DNA from: Prevotella sp. CAG:1092
GTDB taxonomy: Bacteria; Bacteroidota; Bacteroidia; Bacteroidales; Bacteroidaceae
DNA length: 11,487 bases
Reading direction: 5' to 3'
NCBI GenBank assembly: GCA_000436915.1
Contig: HF994187.1
Span: 1-11,487 of the forward strand
Positions 1 to 6,087 of the stretch are shown piece by piece. The position numbers and the translations under genes are program-made. The notes beneath the pieces are model-generated. The model worked only from the letters and a program-made list of their open reading frames with translations, made no database searches and was not told the origin of the DNA. Positions within the stretch are counted from its first letter, which is position 1. Each line of letters opens with the position of its first letter.

Positions 1-2
1 GT

Positions 3-230
3 CAGAGCACTCACGGTCAGGACGACCGCGCACGCAAACCGGGATCTATCGGTGCTTGTTCTTACCCAGCAAAGGTATTCAAGGGTATGCGCATGGGTGG
101 CCAGATGGGTGGCGACCGCGTAACTACTCAGAATCTTCAGGTGTTAAAGGTTATTCCAGAGCAGAACCTTCTTATCGTTAAGGGTTCTTTCGCTGGATGC
201 AAAGGTTCAACTGTTTTAATTGAGAAATAA
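3..230 (+). CDS. rplC: 50S ribosomal protein L3, C-terminal part (5' end outside window)
   Basis: Reading from base 3 gives 75 residues and a TAA stop, with no start codon in the window, so this is the end of a gene that begins upstream. The stretches RKPGSIGACSYPAKVFKGMR and MGGDRVTTQNLQVLKV are typical of the L3 C-terminal half. L3 is an early-assembling large-subunit protein that binds 23S rRNA and sends an extension toward the peptidyl-transferase centre. The glycine-rich MRMGGQMGG segment belongs to that rRNA-contacting region. The stop overlaps the next start as TAATG (228-232), which suggests translational coupling to rplD. As the first gene seen of an S10-type operon, it implies that rpsJ lies just upstream. 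Confidence 0.95.
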   Translation, partial: QSTHGQDDRARKPGSIGACSYPAKVFKGMRMGGQMGGDRVTTQNLQVLKVIPEQNLLIVKGSFAGCKGSTVLIEK

Positions 231-859
231 TGGAAGTTAGTGTTTTGAACATAAACGGTCAGGAGACCGGAAGAAAGGTTGCCCTCAACGATGCAATCTA
301 TGGTATTGAGCCTAACGAACACGTTCTCTACCTCGCTGTAAAGCAGTATCTCGCTAACCAGCGTCAAGGTACAGCTAAGTCTAAGGAAAGAAGCGAGATG
401 AGCGGTTCTACTCGCAAGCTCGGTCGTCAGAAGGGCGGCGGTGGCGCTCGTCGTGGTGATATCAATTCTCCAGTACTCGTAGGTGGAGGCCGCGTATTCG
501 GTCCTAAGCCACGTGACTATCGTCAGAAGCTTAACAAAAAAGTAAATATTCTTGCTCGTAAATCAGCTCTCTCTTATCAGGCTAAGGAGAATGGTATTAT
601 CGTAGTAGAAGATTTCACTCTTGAGGCTCCAAAGACTAAAGATTTCTTAAACATTGTAAAAAATCTTAAAGTCGAGGGCAAGAAAGTGCTCGTAGTTTTG
701 CCAACTGAGGATAAAAACGTATATTTGTCAGCTCGCAATTTGAAAGAGGCTCAGGTAATGGGCGCAGCAAACATCAATACGTATAAAATTTTGAATGCTG
801 ACGCTGTAATCATTGCTGAAAGTTCTCTCGAGACAATTGATAAGATCTTAACCAAGTAA
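230..859 (+). CDS. rplD: 50S ribosomal protein L4
   Basis: The 209-residue product matches the usual Bacteroidota L4 length. The central basic loop, about residues 45-95, contains GSTRKLGRQKGGGGARRG and then GGGRVFGPKPRDY. This is the L4 extended loop that lines the nascent-peptide exit tunnel next to L22. The C-terminal half (KVLVVLPTEDKNVYLSARNL) is the globular domain. In E. coli L4 also represses the S10 operon by binding its leader; whether that holds here cannot be seen because the leader is outside the window. The ATG overlaps the rplC stop by one base, and rplW follows after 19 bases. The reading frame is intact. Confidence 0.97.
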   Translation: MEVSVLNINGQETGRKVALNDAIYGIEPNEHVLYLAVKQYLANQRQGTAKSKERSEMSGSTRKLGRQKGGGGARRGDINSPVLVGGGRVFGPKPRDYRQKLNKKVNILARKSALSYQAKENGIIVVEDFTLEAPKTKDFLNIVKNLKVEGKKVLVVLPTEDKNVYLSARNLKEAQVMGAANINTYKILNADAVIIAESSLETIDKILTK

Positions 860-878
860 TTAAAGGAGAATTAGATTT

Positions 879-1175
879 ATGGCATATATCATCAAACCAT
901 TGGTCACTGAGAAGATGACCAAGATTACAGACAAGAAGTCAAATCGTTATGGCTTCATTGTACGTCCAGAGGCTAACAAACTCCAAATCAAGGCTGAGGT
1001 TGAGAGTCTTTACAAAGTTAATGTAGTAGATGTGAACACTCTTCTTTATGCTGGCAAGCGTCAGGCACGCTACACTAAGGCAGGTCTCGTAAAGGGACAG
1101 AAGACTTCGTTCAAGAAAGCAATCGTTACCCTTAAAGAGGGTGAATCAATCGATTTTTACAGCAATATTGAATAA
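879..1175 (+). CDS. rplW: 50S ribosomal protein L23
   Basis: This 98-residue protein begins AYIIKPLVTEKMTKI, the L23 signature for the first strand and helix. It continues with YGFIVRPEANKLQIKAEVESLY and VNTLLYAGKRQARY. L23 sits at the exit of the ribosomal tunnel and is the docking site for trigger factor and the signal recognition particle, which fits an operon that also encodes SecY. The start is preceded by AAGGAG (863-868), ten bases ahead of the ATG, one of the few clear Shine-Dalgarno-like sites in the window. It lies between rplD and rplB, which follows after only 5 bases. The frame is intact. Confidence 0.97.
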   Translation: MAYIIKPLVTEKMTKITDKKSNRYGFIVRPEANKLQIKAEVESLYKVNVVDVNTLLYAGKRQARYTKAGLVKGQKTSFKKAIVTLKEGESIDFYSNIE

Positions 1176-1180
1176 ATAAA

Positions 1181-1783
1181 ATGGCAGTACGCAAATTTAA
1201 TCCCGTTACACCGGGACAAAGACACAAAGTTATTGGCACGTTCGAAGAGATTACTGCATCCGTGCCAGAAAAGTCTCTCGTTTACGGAAAGCGTTCTACC
1301 GGTGGTCGAAACAACACCGGTAAGATGACAGTCCGCTACATCGGCGGTGGTCACAAGAAGAAGTATCGTCTTATCGACTTCAAGCGAGAGAAAGATGGTG
1401 TTCCAGCTGTAGTAAAGTCAATCGAGTACGATCCAAACCGTTCGGCTCGAATTGCACTTCTTTACTATGCTGATGGTGAAAAACGTTATATTATTGCTCC
1501 TAACGGACTGCAAGTAGGTGCAACGCTTATGTCAGGCGCAGAAGCTGCCCCTGAGGTAGGTAATGCTCTTCCTCTTCAGAACATTCCTGTAGGTACTGTA
1601 ATTCACAACATTGAGTTGCGTCCAGGACAGGGTGCTTTGTTGGTTCGTTCGGCTGGTAATTTTGCTCAGTTGACCTCTCGTGAGATTGCTCCTAACGGAC
1701 TTCAGGTAGGCGCTACTTTGATGTCAGGTGCAGATGCTGCTCCTGAGATAGGTAATTGTCTTCCTTTGGCTGTATTACGCTGA
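1181..1783 (+). CDS. rplB: 50S ribosomal protein L2, N-terminal fragment of a disrupted gene
   Basis: Residues 1-168 are a normal L2 N-terminus. They start AVRKFNPVTPGQRHKVIGTF, then GGRNNTGKMTVRYIGGGHKK and YDPNRSARIALLYYADGEKR, and run through the RNA-binding OB-like domain to FAQLTSRE. From base 1685 the sequence jumps back and repeats IAPNGLQVGATLMSGADAAP in a variant form, ending out of register at a TGA (1781-1783), so the 200-residue product is not a real L2. The rest of the gene resumes in the same frame at 1916. Removing 246 bases (1685-1930) gives a continuous 275-residue L2, the normal Bacteroidota size. L2 organises 23S rRNA around the peptidyl-transferase centre and bridges the subunits, so a truly broken sole copy would be lethal. 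An assembly fault is likely. Confidence 0.9.
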   Translation: MAVRKFNPVTPGQRHKVIGTFEEITASVPEKSLVYGKRSTGGRNNTGKMTVRYIGGGHKKKYRLIDFKREKDGVPAVVKSIEYDPNRSARIALLYYADGEKRYIIAPNGLQVGATLMSGAEAAPEVGNALPLQNIPVGTVIHNIELRPGQGALLVRSAGNFAQLTSREIAPNGLQVGATLMSGADAAPEIGNCLPLAVLR

Positions 1784-1930
1784 TGGTGAAAAGCGTTACA
1801 TTGTTGCTCCTAACGGACTCAAGGTAGGCGCTACCGTAATGTCAGGCGCAGACGCTGCTCCTGAAATCGGTAATGCTCTTCCTTTGGCTAACATTCCTGT
1901 AGGTACAGTACTCAGTTGACCTCTCGTGAG
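1685..1930 (+). repeat. 246-bp inserted duplication inside rplB (two further variant copies)
   Basis: The block is bounded by the exact 20-base word ctcagttgacctctcgtgag, present at 1665-1684 and 1911-1930. Between them are two extra partial versions of the L2 middle region. The first, 1685-1771, encodes APNGLQVGATLMSGADAAPE. The second, 1773-1910, encodes YYADGEKRYIVAPNGLKVGA and runs on to NIPVGTV in a different frame (codons from 1773). Both differ from the original (1461-1600) at many third positions but barely in protein sequence, as alleles of related strains do. The third copy omits the part coding HNIELRPGQGALLVRSAGN, and its own frame hits TGA at 1917. Confidence 0.9.
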
Positions 1931-2254
1931 GGTAGCTATTGCGTTATTAAACTCCCTTCTGGAGAAACACGCAAGATTCTATCTGCTTGTAAGGCTACTG
2001 TAGGTAGTGTAGGTAACTCTGACCACGCACTTGAGCAGTCTGGTAAGGCTGGTCGTTCACGCTGGTTGGGACGTCGTCCTCACAACCGTGGTGTTGTTAT
2101 GAACCCTGTTGATCACCCAATGGGTGGTGGTGAAGGACGTCAGTCTGGTGGTCACCCACGTTCACGTAAGGGTCTCTACGCTAAGGGTCTCAAGACTCGT
2201 GCACCTAAGAAGCTTTCTAACAAGTATATTATTGAAAGAGCTAACAAAAAATAA
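1916..2254 (+). CDS. rplB: 50S ribosomal protein L2, C-terminal fragment
   Basis: This is the remaining part of L2, residues 164-275 of the repaired protein. It opens at a leucine codon (TTG), inside LTSREGSYCVIKLPSGE, which is not a natural start. It carries the second RNA-binding (SH3-like) domain and the very conserved NPVDHPMGGGEG loop, whose histidine lies near the peptidyl-transferase centre. It ends with the basic tail KGLKTRAPKKLSNKYIIER. The frame equals that of the N-terminal fragment starting at 1181, so one in-frame excision of 246 bases rejoins them. The gene is followed after 10 bases by rpsS. A gene finder may call it a separate 112-residue protein, but it should be read together with 1181-1783. 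Confidence 0.9.
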   Translation: MTSREGSYCVIKLPSGETRKILSACKATVGSVGNSDHALEQSGKAGRSRWLGRRPHNRGVVMNPVDHPMGGGEGRQSGGHPRSRKGLYAKGLKTRAPKKLSNKYIIERANKK

Positions 2255-2264
2255 AGCATAAATT

Positions 2265-2531
2265 ATGAGTCGTTCACTTAAAAAGGGTCCATATATCAAC
2301 GTATCTCTTGAGAAGAAGATTCTCGCAATGAACGAGAGCGGCAAGAAGACTGTTGTTAAGACTTGGGCCAGAGCATCAATGATCTCACCTGATTTCGTGG
2401 GACACACTGTTGCAGTTCATAACGGAAATAAATTCATCCCTGTTTACATCACAGAGAACATGGTAGGACACAAGCTCGGAGAATTTTCTCCAACTCGTCG
2501 CTTCGGTGGTCACTCTGGTAACAGAAAGTAA
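2265..2531 (+). CDS. rpsS: 30S ribosomal protein S19
   Basis: The 88-residue product begins SRSLKKGPYINVSLEKKI and contains WARASMISPDFVGHTVAVHNGN followed by VYITENMVGHKLGEFSPTR, the hallmark core of S19. S19 sits in the head of the small subunit, pairs with S13 and contacts the A-site tRNA and 16S rRNA. The length is normal for the family, and the gene ends in a short basic tail (FGGHSGNRK). It lies between rplB and rplV as in S10-type operons. The 31-base gap downstream is AT-rich and shows no hairpin that I can support. Confidence 0.97.
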   Translation: MSRSLKKGPYINVSLEKKILAMNESGKKTVVKTWARASMISPDFVGHTVAVHNGNKFIPVYITENMVGHKLGEFSPTRRFGGHSGNRK

Positions 2532-2562
2532 ACGGGTAACCATTTAAACATTAAGAAAAATA

Positions 2563-2967
2563 ATGGGAGCAAGAAAACATATAGCGGCTGAAAAACTTAA
2601 GGAAGCCCGCAAAAATTTGTACTTTGCCAAGCTCGTTGGCGTTCCTTCTTCTCCACGTAAAATGCGCTACGTTGTAGACATGATCCGTGGTATGGAAGTT
2701 AACCGCGCCCTCGGAGTACTCAGATTCTCAAAGAAACACGCTGCAGCAGATGTTGAGAAACTTCTTCGCTCAGCTATCAATAACTGGGAACAGAAAAACG
2801 ACCGCAAGGCCGAAGACGGCGAACTCTATGTAAGTAGAGTTTTCGTTGACGAAGGTGTCACAATGAAGCGCATGCGTCCAGCTCCACAGGGACGCGGTTA
2901 CAGAATTCGTAAGCGCAGCAATCACGTGACTCTCTATGTAGATACCAAAACTAATGACGAAAAATAA
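2563..2967 (+). CDS. rplV: 50S ribosomal protein L22
   Basis: This 134-residue protein shows the L22 order. A helical start is followed by VPSSPRKMRYVVDMIRGMEV, then ALGVLRFSKKHAAADVEKLLRSAI. Finally comes the long beta-hairpin region with FVDEGVTMKRMRPAPQGRGY and RKRSNHVTLYV. That hairpin reaches into the nascent-peptide tunnel opposite L4 and is the classical site of macrolide-tolerance changes; the GVTMKRMRPAPQGRGY core looks wild-type. Bacteroidota L22 is longer than the 110-residue E. coli protein, and the extra length is at both ends (MGARKHIAAEKLKEARKN and TKTNDEK). rpsC follows after 8 bases. Confidence 0.96.
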   Translation: MGARKHIAAEKLKEARKNLYFAKLVGVPSSPRKMRYVVDMIRGMEVNRALGVLRFSKKHAAADVEKLLRSAINNWEQKNDRKAEDGELYVSRVFVDEGVTMKRMRPAPQGRGYRIRKRSNHVTLYVDTKTNDEK

Positions 2968-2975
2968 TAAGTAGA

Positions 2976-3713
2976 ATGGGACAGAAAGTTAATCCTATAA
3001 GCAACCGACTGGGTATTATCCGTGGTTGGGATTCTAATTGGTTCGGTGGTAAGAACTTCGGAGACAACCTCGTAGAGGATCAGAAAATCCGTAAGTATCT
3101 TAACGAGCGCCTTGCAAAGGCAAGCGTTTCTCGCATCGTCATCGAACGTACTTTGAAACTCGTTACCATCACTATTTGCACAGCCCGTCCGGGTATCGTC
3201 ATTGGTAAGGGTGGTCAGGATGTTGACAAACTTAAGGAAGAGTTGAAGAAGCTCTACGATAAGGAAATTCAGATCAACATCTTCGAAGTTAAGAAACCAG
3301 AATTGGACGCTAATATTGTAGCCAATAACATCGCTCGCCAGGTTGAAGGCAAAATCGCTTACCGTCGTGCCATTAAGATGGCAGTCCAGAACACTATGCG
3401 TGCTGGAGCAGAGGGTATCAAAGTCCAAATCTGTGGTCGTCTGAATGGTGCCGAAATGGCACGTAAGGAAATGTATAAGGAAGGACGTACTCCTCTTCAT
3501 ACACTTCGCTCAGATATCGACTATTGCCAGGCTGAAGCCTTGACAAAGGTAGGTCTTCTCGGTATCAAGGTTTGGATTTGCAAGGGTGAGGTTTACGGAA
3601 AGCGTGACCTTACTGTAAACTTTGCACAGGAGAAGCAGAACGGTGGCCGCAACAACAACACTCTAACAACCGTGGTGGTAATCGTAAAAGAAACAATAAC
3701 CGTTAAATTTTAG
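2976..3713 (+). CDS. rpsC: 30S ribosomal protein S3, C-terminal tail frameshifted
   Basis: Residues 1-228 are a normal S3. They include the start MGQKVNPISNRLGIIRGW and the KH domain with the GxxG loop GKGG at residues 77-80. The C-terminal domain carries GRLNGAEMARKEMYKEGRTP and GLLGIKVWICKGEVYGKR. S3 forms the mRNA entry site with S4 and S5 and takes part in helicase activity. After the AAC run at 3651-3659 the frame slips, so the called product ends in TLTTVVVIVKETITVKF. One base earlier in register the same DNA reads SNNRGGNRKRNNNR and stops at 3704-3706, the expected Asn/Arg-rich Bacteroidota tail. Restoring one base there gives about 243 residues. The slip is probably an assembly or sequencing error. 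Confidence 0.93.
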   Translation: MGQKVNPISNRLGIIRGWDSNWFGGKNFGDNLVEDQKIRKYLNERLAKASVSRIVIERTLKLVTITICTARPGIVIGKGGQDVDKLKEELKKLYDKEIQINIFEVKKPELDANIVANNIARQVEGKIAYRRAIKMAVQNTMRAGAEGIKVQICGRLNGAEMARKEMYKEGRTPLHTLRSDIDYCQAEALTKVGLLGIKVWICKGEVYGKRDLTVNFAQEKQNGGRNNNTLTTVVVIVKETITVKF

Positions 3714-3858
3714 AAAGCTATCATGTTACAGCCAAAAAGAGTTAAATATAGAAGACCTCAAGGTCGTGACCGTGGTAATCGTCGTAGAAACAATAACCGT
3801 TAAAAGTAAGAAGCTACAATGTTACAGCCAAAAAGAGTTAAATATAGAAGACCTCAAG
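3677..3858 (+). repeat. Imperfect tandem duplication of the rpsC end plus rplP start (about 96 bp period)
   Basis: The S3 tail, the spacer and the L16 start occur twice. The first unit runs from 3677 to 3762 and the second from 3774 to 3858. The exact shared part is 40 bases, at 3723-3762 and 3819-3858, beginning at the L16 ATG in both. The S3 tails differ (one codes GNRKRNNNR, the other GNRRRNNNR), as do the spacers between the TAA and the ATG. The variation is of the kind seen between strains. Confidence 0.88.
3723..3803 (+). pseudogene. Chimeric 26-codon ORF: L16 start fused to S3 tail
   Basis: Starting at the first copy of the L16 ATG, the frame reads MLQPKRVKYRRPQ (the true L16 N-terminus) and GRD. 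It then passes in frame into RGNRRRNNNR, which is the end of S3, and stops at TAA 3801-3803. It is a by-product of the local duplication and not a known protein. The switch lies near cgtggtaat (3771-3779), a word compatible with both an L16 allele reading GRDRGN and the S3 tail. Confidence 0.7.
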
Positions 3859-4247
3859 ACGGACGCGGCAATAAAGGCAACGCCCACAGAGGTACACAAT
3901 TGGCATTCGGTTCTTTCGGTATCAAGACACTTGAGGCTAAATGGATCAATAGCCGCCAGATTGAGGCAGCTCGTATTGCCGTAAACCGCTACATGCAGCG
4001 TGAAGGTCAGGTTTGGATTCGTATCTTCCCTGACAAGCCAATCACTCGCAAGCCTGCTGATGTCCGTATGGGTAAAGGTAAGGGTGATCCTGCAGGATGG
4101 GTTGCTCCTGTAACTCCAGGACGCATCCTCTTTGAGGTAGAAGGTGTAAGTTTTGATGTTGCTAAGGAGGCTCTTCGCCTCGCAGCTCAGAAACTGCCAG
4201 TTAAAACTAAGTTTGTCGTACGACGTGATTTCGATAAAAACGCTTAA
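3819..4247 (+). CDS. rplP: 50S ribosomal protein L16
   Basis: The 142-residue product is a complete L16. It starts MLQPKRVKYRRPQ and continues with RGTQLAFGSFGIKTLE, RQIEAARIAVNRYMQREGQ and the strongly conserved PDKPITRKPADVRMGKGKG. It ends APVTPGRILFEVEG and AAQKLPVKTKFVVRRDF. L16 binds near the A site and helps to position the acceptor arm of tRNA; the arginine of VRMGKGKG (residue 83) matches the one that is hydroxylated in E. coli. The second of the two identical ATG contexts is the start of the full-length gene; the copy at 3723 leads only to a chimeric 26-codon frame. rpmC follows after 3 bases. Confidence 0.96.
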   Translation: MLQPKRVKYRRPQDGRGNKGNAHRGTQLAFGSFGIKTLEAKWINSRQIEAARIAVNRYMQREGQVWIRIFPDKPITRKPADVRMGKGKGDPAGWVAPVTPGRILFEVEGVSFDVAKEALRLAAQKLPVKTKFVVRRDFDKNA

Positions 4248-4250
4248 TTT

Positions 4251-4445
4251 ATGAAGATTAATGAAATTAAAGAGCTCGAAACCAAGGACTTGGTAGAGAA
4301 GCTTGAGAATACAAAGGGTGAGTTGGCTCAAATGAAGCTCAACCACAACATCTCTCCTCTCGCTGATACTTCTGTGATTAAGAAGACACGTCGCGATATC
4401 GCTCGTATGAATACAGAACTCCGCCAAAGAGAACTTAATAAATAA
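4251..4445 (+). CDS. rpmC: 50S ribosomal protein L29
   Basis: A 64-residue, highly charged two-helix protein that starts MKINEIKELETKDLVEKLEN. It holds the L29 core ELAQMKLNHNISPLADTSVI and ends KKTRRDIARMNTELRQREL. L29 binds domain I of 23S rRNA next to L23 at the tunnel exit and contributes to the trigger factor and SRP docking area. The length and the position between rplP and rpsQ are standard for an S10-type operon. It starts 3 bases after rplP, and rpsQ begins 11 bases downstream. Confidence 0.95.
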   Translation: MKINEIKELETKDLVEKLENTKGELAQMKLNHNISPLADTSVIKKTRRDIARMNTELRQRELNK

Positions 4446-4456
4446 CAGTGGTCGAG

Positions 4457-4714
4457 ATGGAAACAAGAAATTTAAGAAAAGTAAGACAGGGTGTCGTAAT
4501 CAGTAACAAAATGGACAAGACCATTGTTATTGCTGCTAAGTTCAAGGAGAAGCACCCAATCTATGGTAAGTTTGTCCAGAAGACAAAGAAGTATCATGCT
4601 CATGATGAGAAGAACGAAGCTAACATCGGCGATACAGTTCAGATCATGGAGACACGTCCACTCTCTAAGACTAAGAGATGGAGATTAGTACAAATTATCG
4701 AAAAGGCTAAGTAA
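4457..4714 (+). CDS. rpsQ: 30S ribosomal protein S17
   Basis: From the ATG at 4457 the product has 85 residues. It starts METRNLRKVRQGVVISNKMD and continues KTIVIAAKFKEKHPIYGKF, YHAHDEKNEANIGDTVQIME and TRPLSKTKRWRLVQI. This is the complete OB-fold S17 that binds 16S rRNA helices early in small-subunit assembly. A GTG at 4448 would add only VVE-type residues (three codons). The ATG was preferred because family members in this phylum start MEx-RNLRK and because GTG has no visible ribosome-binding site. rplN begins 2 bases after the stop. Confidence 0.94.
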   Translation: METRNLRKVRQGVVISNKMDKTIVIAAKFKEKHPIYGKFVQKTKKYHAHDEKNEANIGDTVQIMETRPLSKTKRWRLVQIIEKAK

Positions 4715-4716
4715 TT

Positions 4717-5100
4717 ATGATACAGACAGAATCAAGACTTACAGTATGTGATAACAGTGGCGCACGTGAGGCTCTCTGCATCCGTGTTCTCGGTGGTACC
4801 GGTCGCCGTTATGCAAGTGTTGGTGACGTTATTGTCGTATCCGTCAAGAACGTTATCCCATCAAGTGATTTGAAAAAGGGTGCAGTATCAAAGGCTTTGA
4901 TCGTACGTACAAAGAAGGAAATCCGTCGTGCTGATGGTTCTTACATCCGTTTCGACGACAATGCTTGTGTACTGCTTAACAACGCAGGTGAGCTCCGTGG
5001 TAGCCGTATCTTCGTCGTTTTGACGGGTGCAGATAAGGGCAAGACTGGTAAGGTGCTTAAGGTCCTCGTTGAGGAGAACCGTGCTAAACAATGCAGGTGA
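4717..5100 (+). CDS. rplN: 50S ribosomal protein L14, C-terminus replaced by an L24-like segment
   Basis: Residues 1-99 are a normal L14: MIQTESRLTVCDNSGAREAL, GGTGRRYASVGDVIVVSVK, KALIVRTKKEIRRADGSYI and NNAGELRGSRIF. Then the sequence switches in frame to VVLTGADKGKTGKVLKVLVE, which is the KOW motif of L24, and stops at 5098-5100 after 127 residues. The true L14 end is found just downstream (5084-5191). Removing 109 bases between the two copies of cgtggtagccgtatcttcg yields a 121-residue L14, the standard length. L14 lies at the subunit interface, contacts L19 and 16S rRNA, and is the target of the silencing factor RsfS, so this hybrid is unlikely to function. Confidence 0.9.
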   Translation: MIQTESRLTVCDNSGAREALCIRVLGGTGRRYASVGDVIVVSVKNVIPSSDLKKGAVSKALIVRTKKEIRRADGSYIRFDDNACVLLNNAGELRGSRIFVVLTGADKGKTGKVLKVLVEENRAKQCR

Positions 5101-5123
5101 GCTTCGTGGTAGCCGTATCTTCG
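4996..5123 (+). repeat. 19-bp direct repeat flanking an L24-derived insert in rplN
   Basis: The word cgtggtagccgtatcttcg occurs at 4996-5014 and 5105-5123, an offset of 109. The DNA between them, about 5015-5083, is an L24 (rplX) fragment. It shares the 25-base stretch starting cagataagggcaagactggt with the genuine rplX at 5263-5287, and differs elsewhere (EENRA against DEQRA). It is therefore not a copy of the rplX in this window but another allele. Confidence 0.88.
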
Positions 5124-5191
5124 GTCCTGTTGCTCGTGAACTCCGTGCAGTAAACATGAAGGTTGTTTCTTTGGCACCTGAGGTTCTCTAA
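5084..5191 (+). pseudogene. rplN: Detached C-terminal end of L14
   Basis: Thirty-five codons read LNNAGELRGSRIFGPVAREL and then RAVNMKVVSLAPEVL, stopping at TAA 5189-5191. This is the genuine L14 C-terminus, separated from its gene by the inserted L24 fragment and in a different frame from the upstream part. There is no start codon or ribosome-binding site for independent expression. The first codons duplicate LNNAGELRGSRIF of the upstream fragment with synonymous changes. rplX starts 19 bases downstream. Confidence 0.88.
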
Positions 5192-5210
5192 TTTTTAACA
5201 ACAACAAGTA

Positions 5211-5528
5211 ATGAGTAAGTTACATATAAAGAAAGACGATACAGTTATCGTTTTGACAGGCTCAGATAAGGGCAAGACTGGTAAGGTACTCAAGGTCTTG
5301 GTTGACGAGCAGCGCGCAATCGTTGAGGGTATCAACATTGTATCGAAGAACGCTAAGCCTTCAGCTAAGAACCCTCAGGGTGGTATCGTAAAGCAGGAAG
5401 CTCCAATCCACATTTCTAACTTGAGTCTCATTGACCCTAAGAGTGGCAAGGCTACTCGTGTCGCTATCAAGCGTGAGGGCAAGAAGGTAGTACGCATCGC
5501 TAAAAAGTCTGGGGAGGAAATCAAGTAA
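5211..5528 (+). CDS. rplX: 50S ribosomal protein L24
   Basis: The 105-residue product begins MSKLHIKKDDTVIVLTGSDK and shows the KOW motif GSDKGKTGKVLKVLVDEQRA at residues 17-36. It continues with VEGINIVSKNAKPSAKNPQG and PIHISNLSLIDPKSGKATRV. L24 is one of the first proteins to bind 23S rRNA, starting large-subunit assembly, and sits near the tunnel exit. The length is normal and the frame is intact. The stop overlaps the next start as TAATG (5526-5530), implying coupled translation with rplE. A second, variant L24 fragment lies inside rplN at about 5015-5083. Confidence 0.96.
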   Translation: MSKLHIKKDDTVIVLTGSDKGKTGKVLKVLVDEQRAIVEGINIVSKNAKPSAKNPQGGIVKQEAPIHISNLSLIDPKSGKATRVAIKREGKKVVRIAKKSGEEIK

Positions 5529-6076
5529 TGGATACAGCACAGTTAAAGAAAGTATATAAGGAGACTATCGCTCCTTCACTGCAGAAGCAGTTCAACTATT
5601 CTTCATCAATGCAGATTCCTGTCTTGAAGAAGATCGTTATCAACCAGGGACTTGGCGACGCAACACAGGACAAGAAGATTATCGATGTTGCTATCAACGA
5701 GATGACAGCTATCACTGGTCAGAAGGCCGTAGCTACATATTCTCGCAAGGATATCGCTAACTTCAAGCTTCGTAAGAAGATGCCTATCGGTGTTATGGTA
5801 ACTCTTCGCCGTGAGCGCATGTATGAATTCCTTGAGAAGCTCGTTCGCGTTTCTCTTCCTCGTATCCGTGACTTCAAGGGTATCGAGAGCAAGTTTGACG
5901 GACGTGGTAACTACACTCTCGGTATAAGTGAGCAGATCATCTTCCCTGAGATCAACCTCGACCAGATCGATCGTATCCAGGGTATGAACATCACATTCGT
6001 GACTTCTGCACAGACCGATGAGGAAGGTTTCGCTCTCCTCAAAGGATTTGGACTCCCATTCAAGAACGCTAAATAA
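5528..6076 (+). CDS. rplE: 50S ribosomal protein L5
   Basis: The 182-residue protein carries the L5 signatures VLKKIVINQGLGDATQDKK, EMTAITGQKAVATYSRKDIA and NFKLRKKMPIGVMVTLRRER. These are followed by LPRIRDFKGIESKFDGRGNY and EQIIFPEINLDQIDRIQGMN. L5 binds 5S rRNA, anchors it in the central protuberance with L18, and contacts the P-site tRNA through its loop. In E. coli S8 regulates the spc operon by binding mRNA near the start of this gene; no matching structure could be confirmed here by eye. The start overlaps the rplX stop by one base, and rpsN follows after 11 bases. Confidence 0.97.
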   Translation: MDTAQLKKVYKETIAPSLQKQFNYSSSMQIPVLKKIVINQGLGDATQDKKIIDVAINEMTAITGQKAVATYSRKDIANFKLRKKMPIGVMVTLRRERMYEFLEKLVRVSLPRIRDFKGIESKFDGRGNYTLGISEQIIFPEINLDQIDRIQGMNITFVTSAQTDEEGFALLKGFGLPFKNAK

Positions 6077-6087
6077 GGAAAAGAGAT

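Noticed and set aside
1665..1930. Mobile element or intron inserted in rplB, with the 20-base direct repeat as target duplication
   Set aside because: The insert contains only rplB sequence, with no transposase, terminal inverted repeats or self-splicing structure.
2934..3500. Long open frame of 188 codons on the minus strand, antisense to rpsC
   Set aside because: It mirrors the coding frame of a strongly biased ribosomal gene, has no recognisable domain and no ribosome-binding site, and such shadows occur under most genes here.
3651..3713. Programmed ribosomal frameshift in rpsC
   Set aside because: There is no slippery heptamer or stimulatory structure, the expected product lies in the shifted frame throughout the tail, and the site adjoins other assembly damage.
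4448..4456. GTG start for rpsQ, adding three residues
   Set aside because: The ATG at 4457 gives the family N-terminus METRNLRK and the usual 85 residues.
3822..4466. Open frame of 214 codons on the minus strand, antisense to rplP and rpmC
   Set aside because: It is fully explained as the complement of intact L16 and L29; the composition is Cys/Leu/Ser-rich, as in shadow frames.
4717..5100. Novel L14-L24 fusion protein
   Set aside because: The true L14 end follows immediately, and a flanking exact repeat explains the join as a duplication loop.
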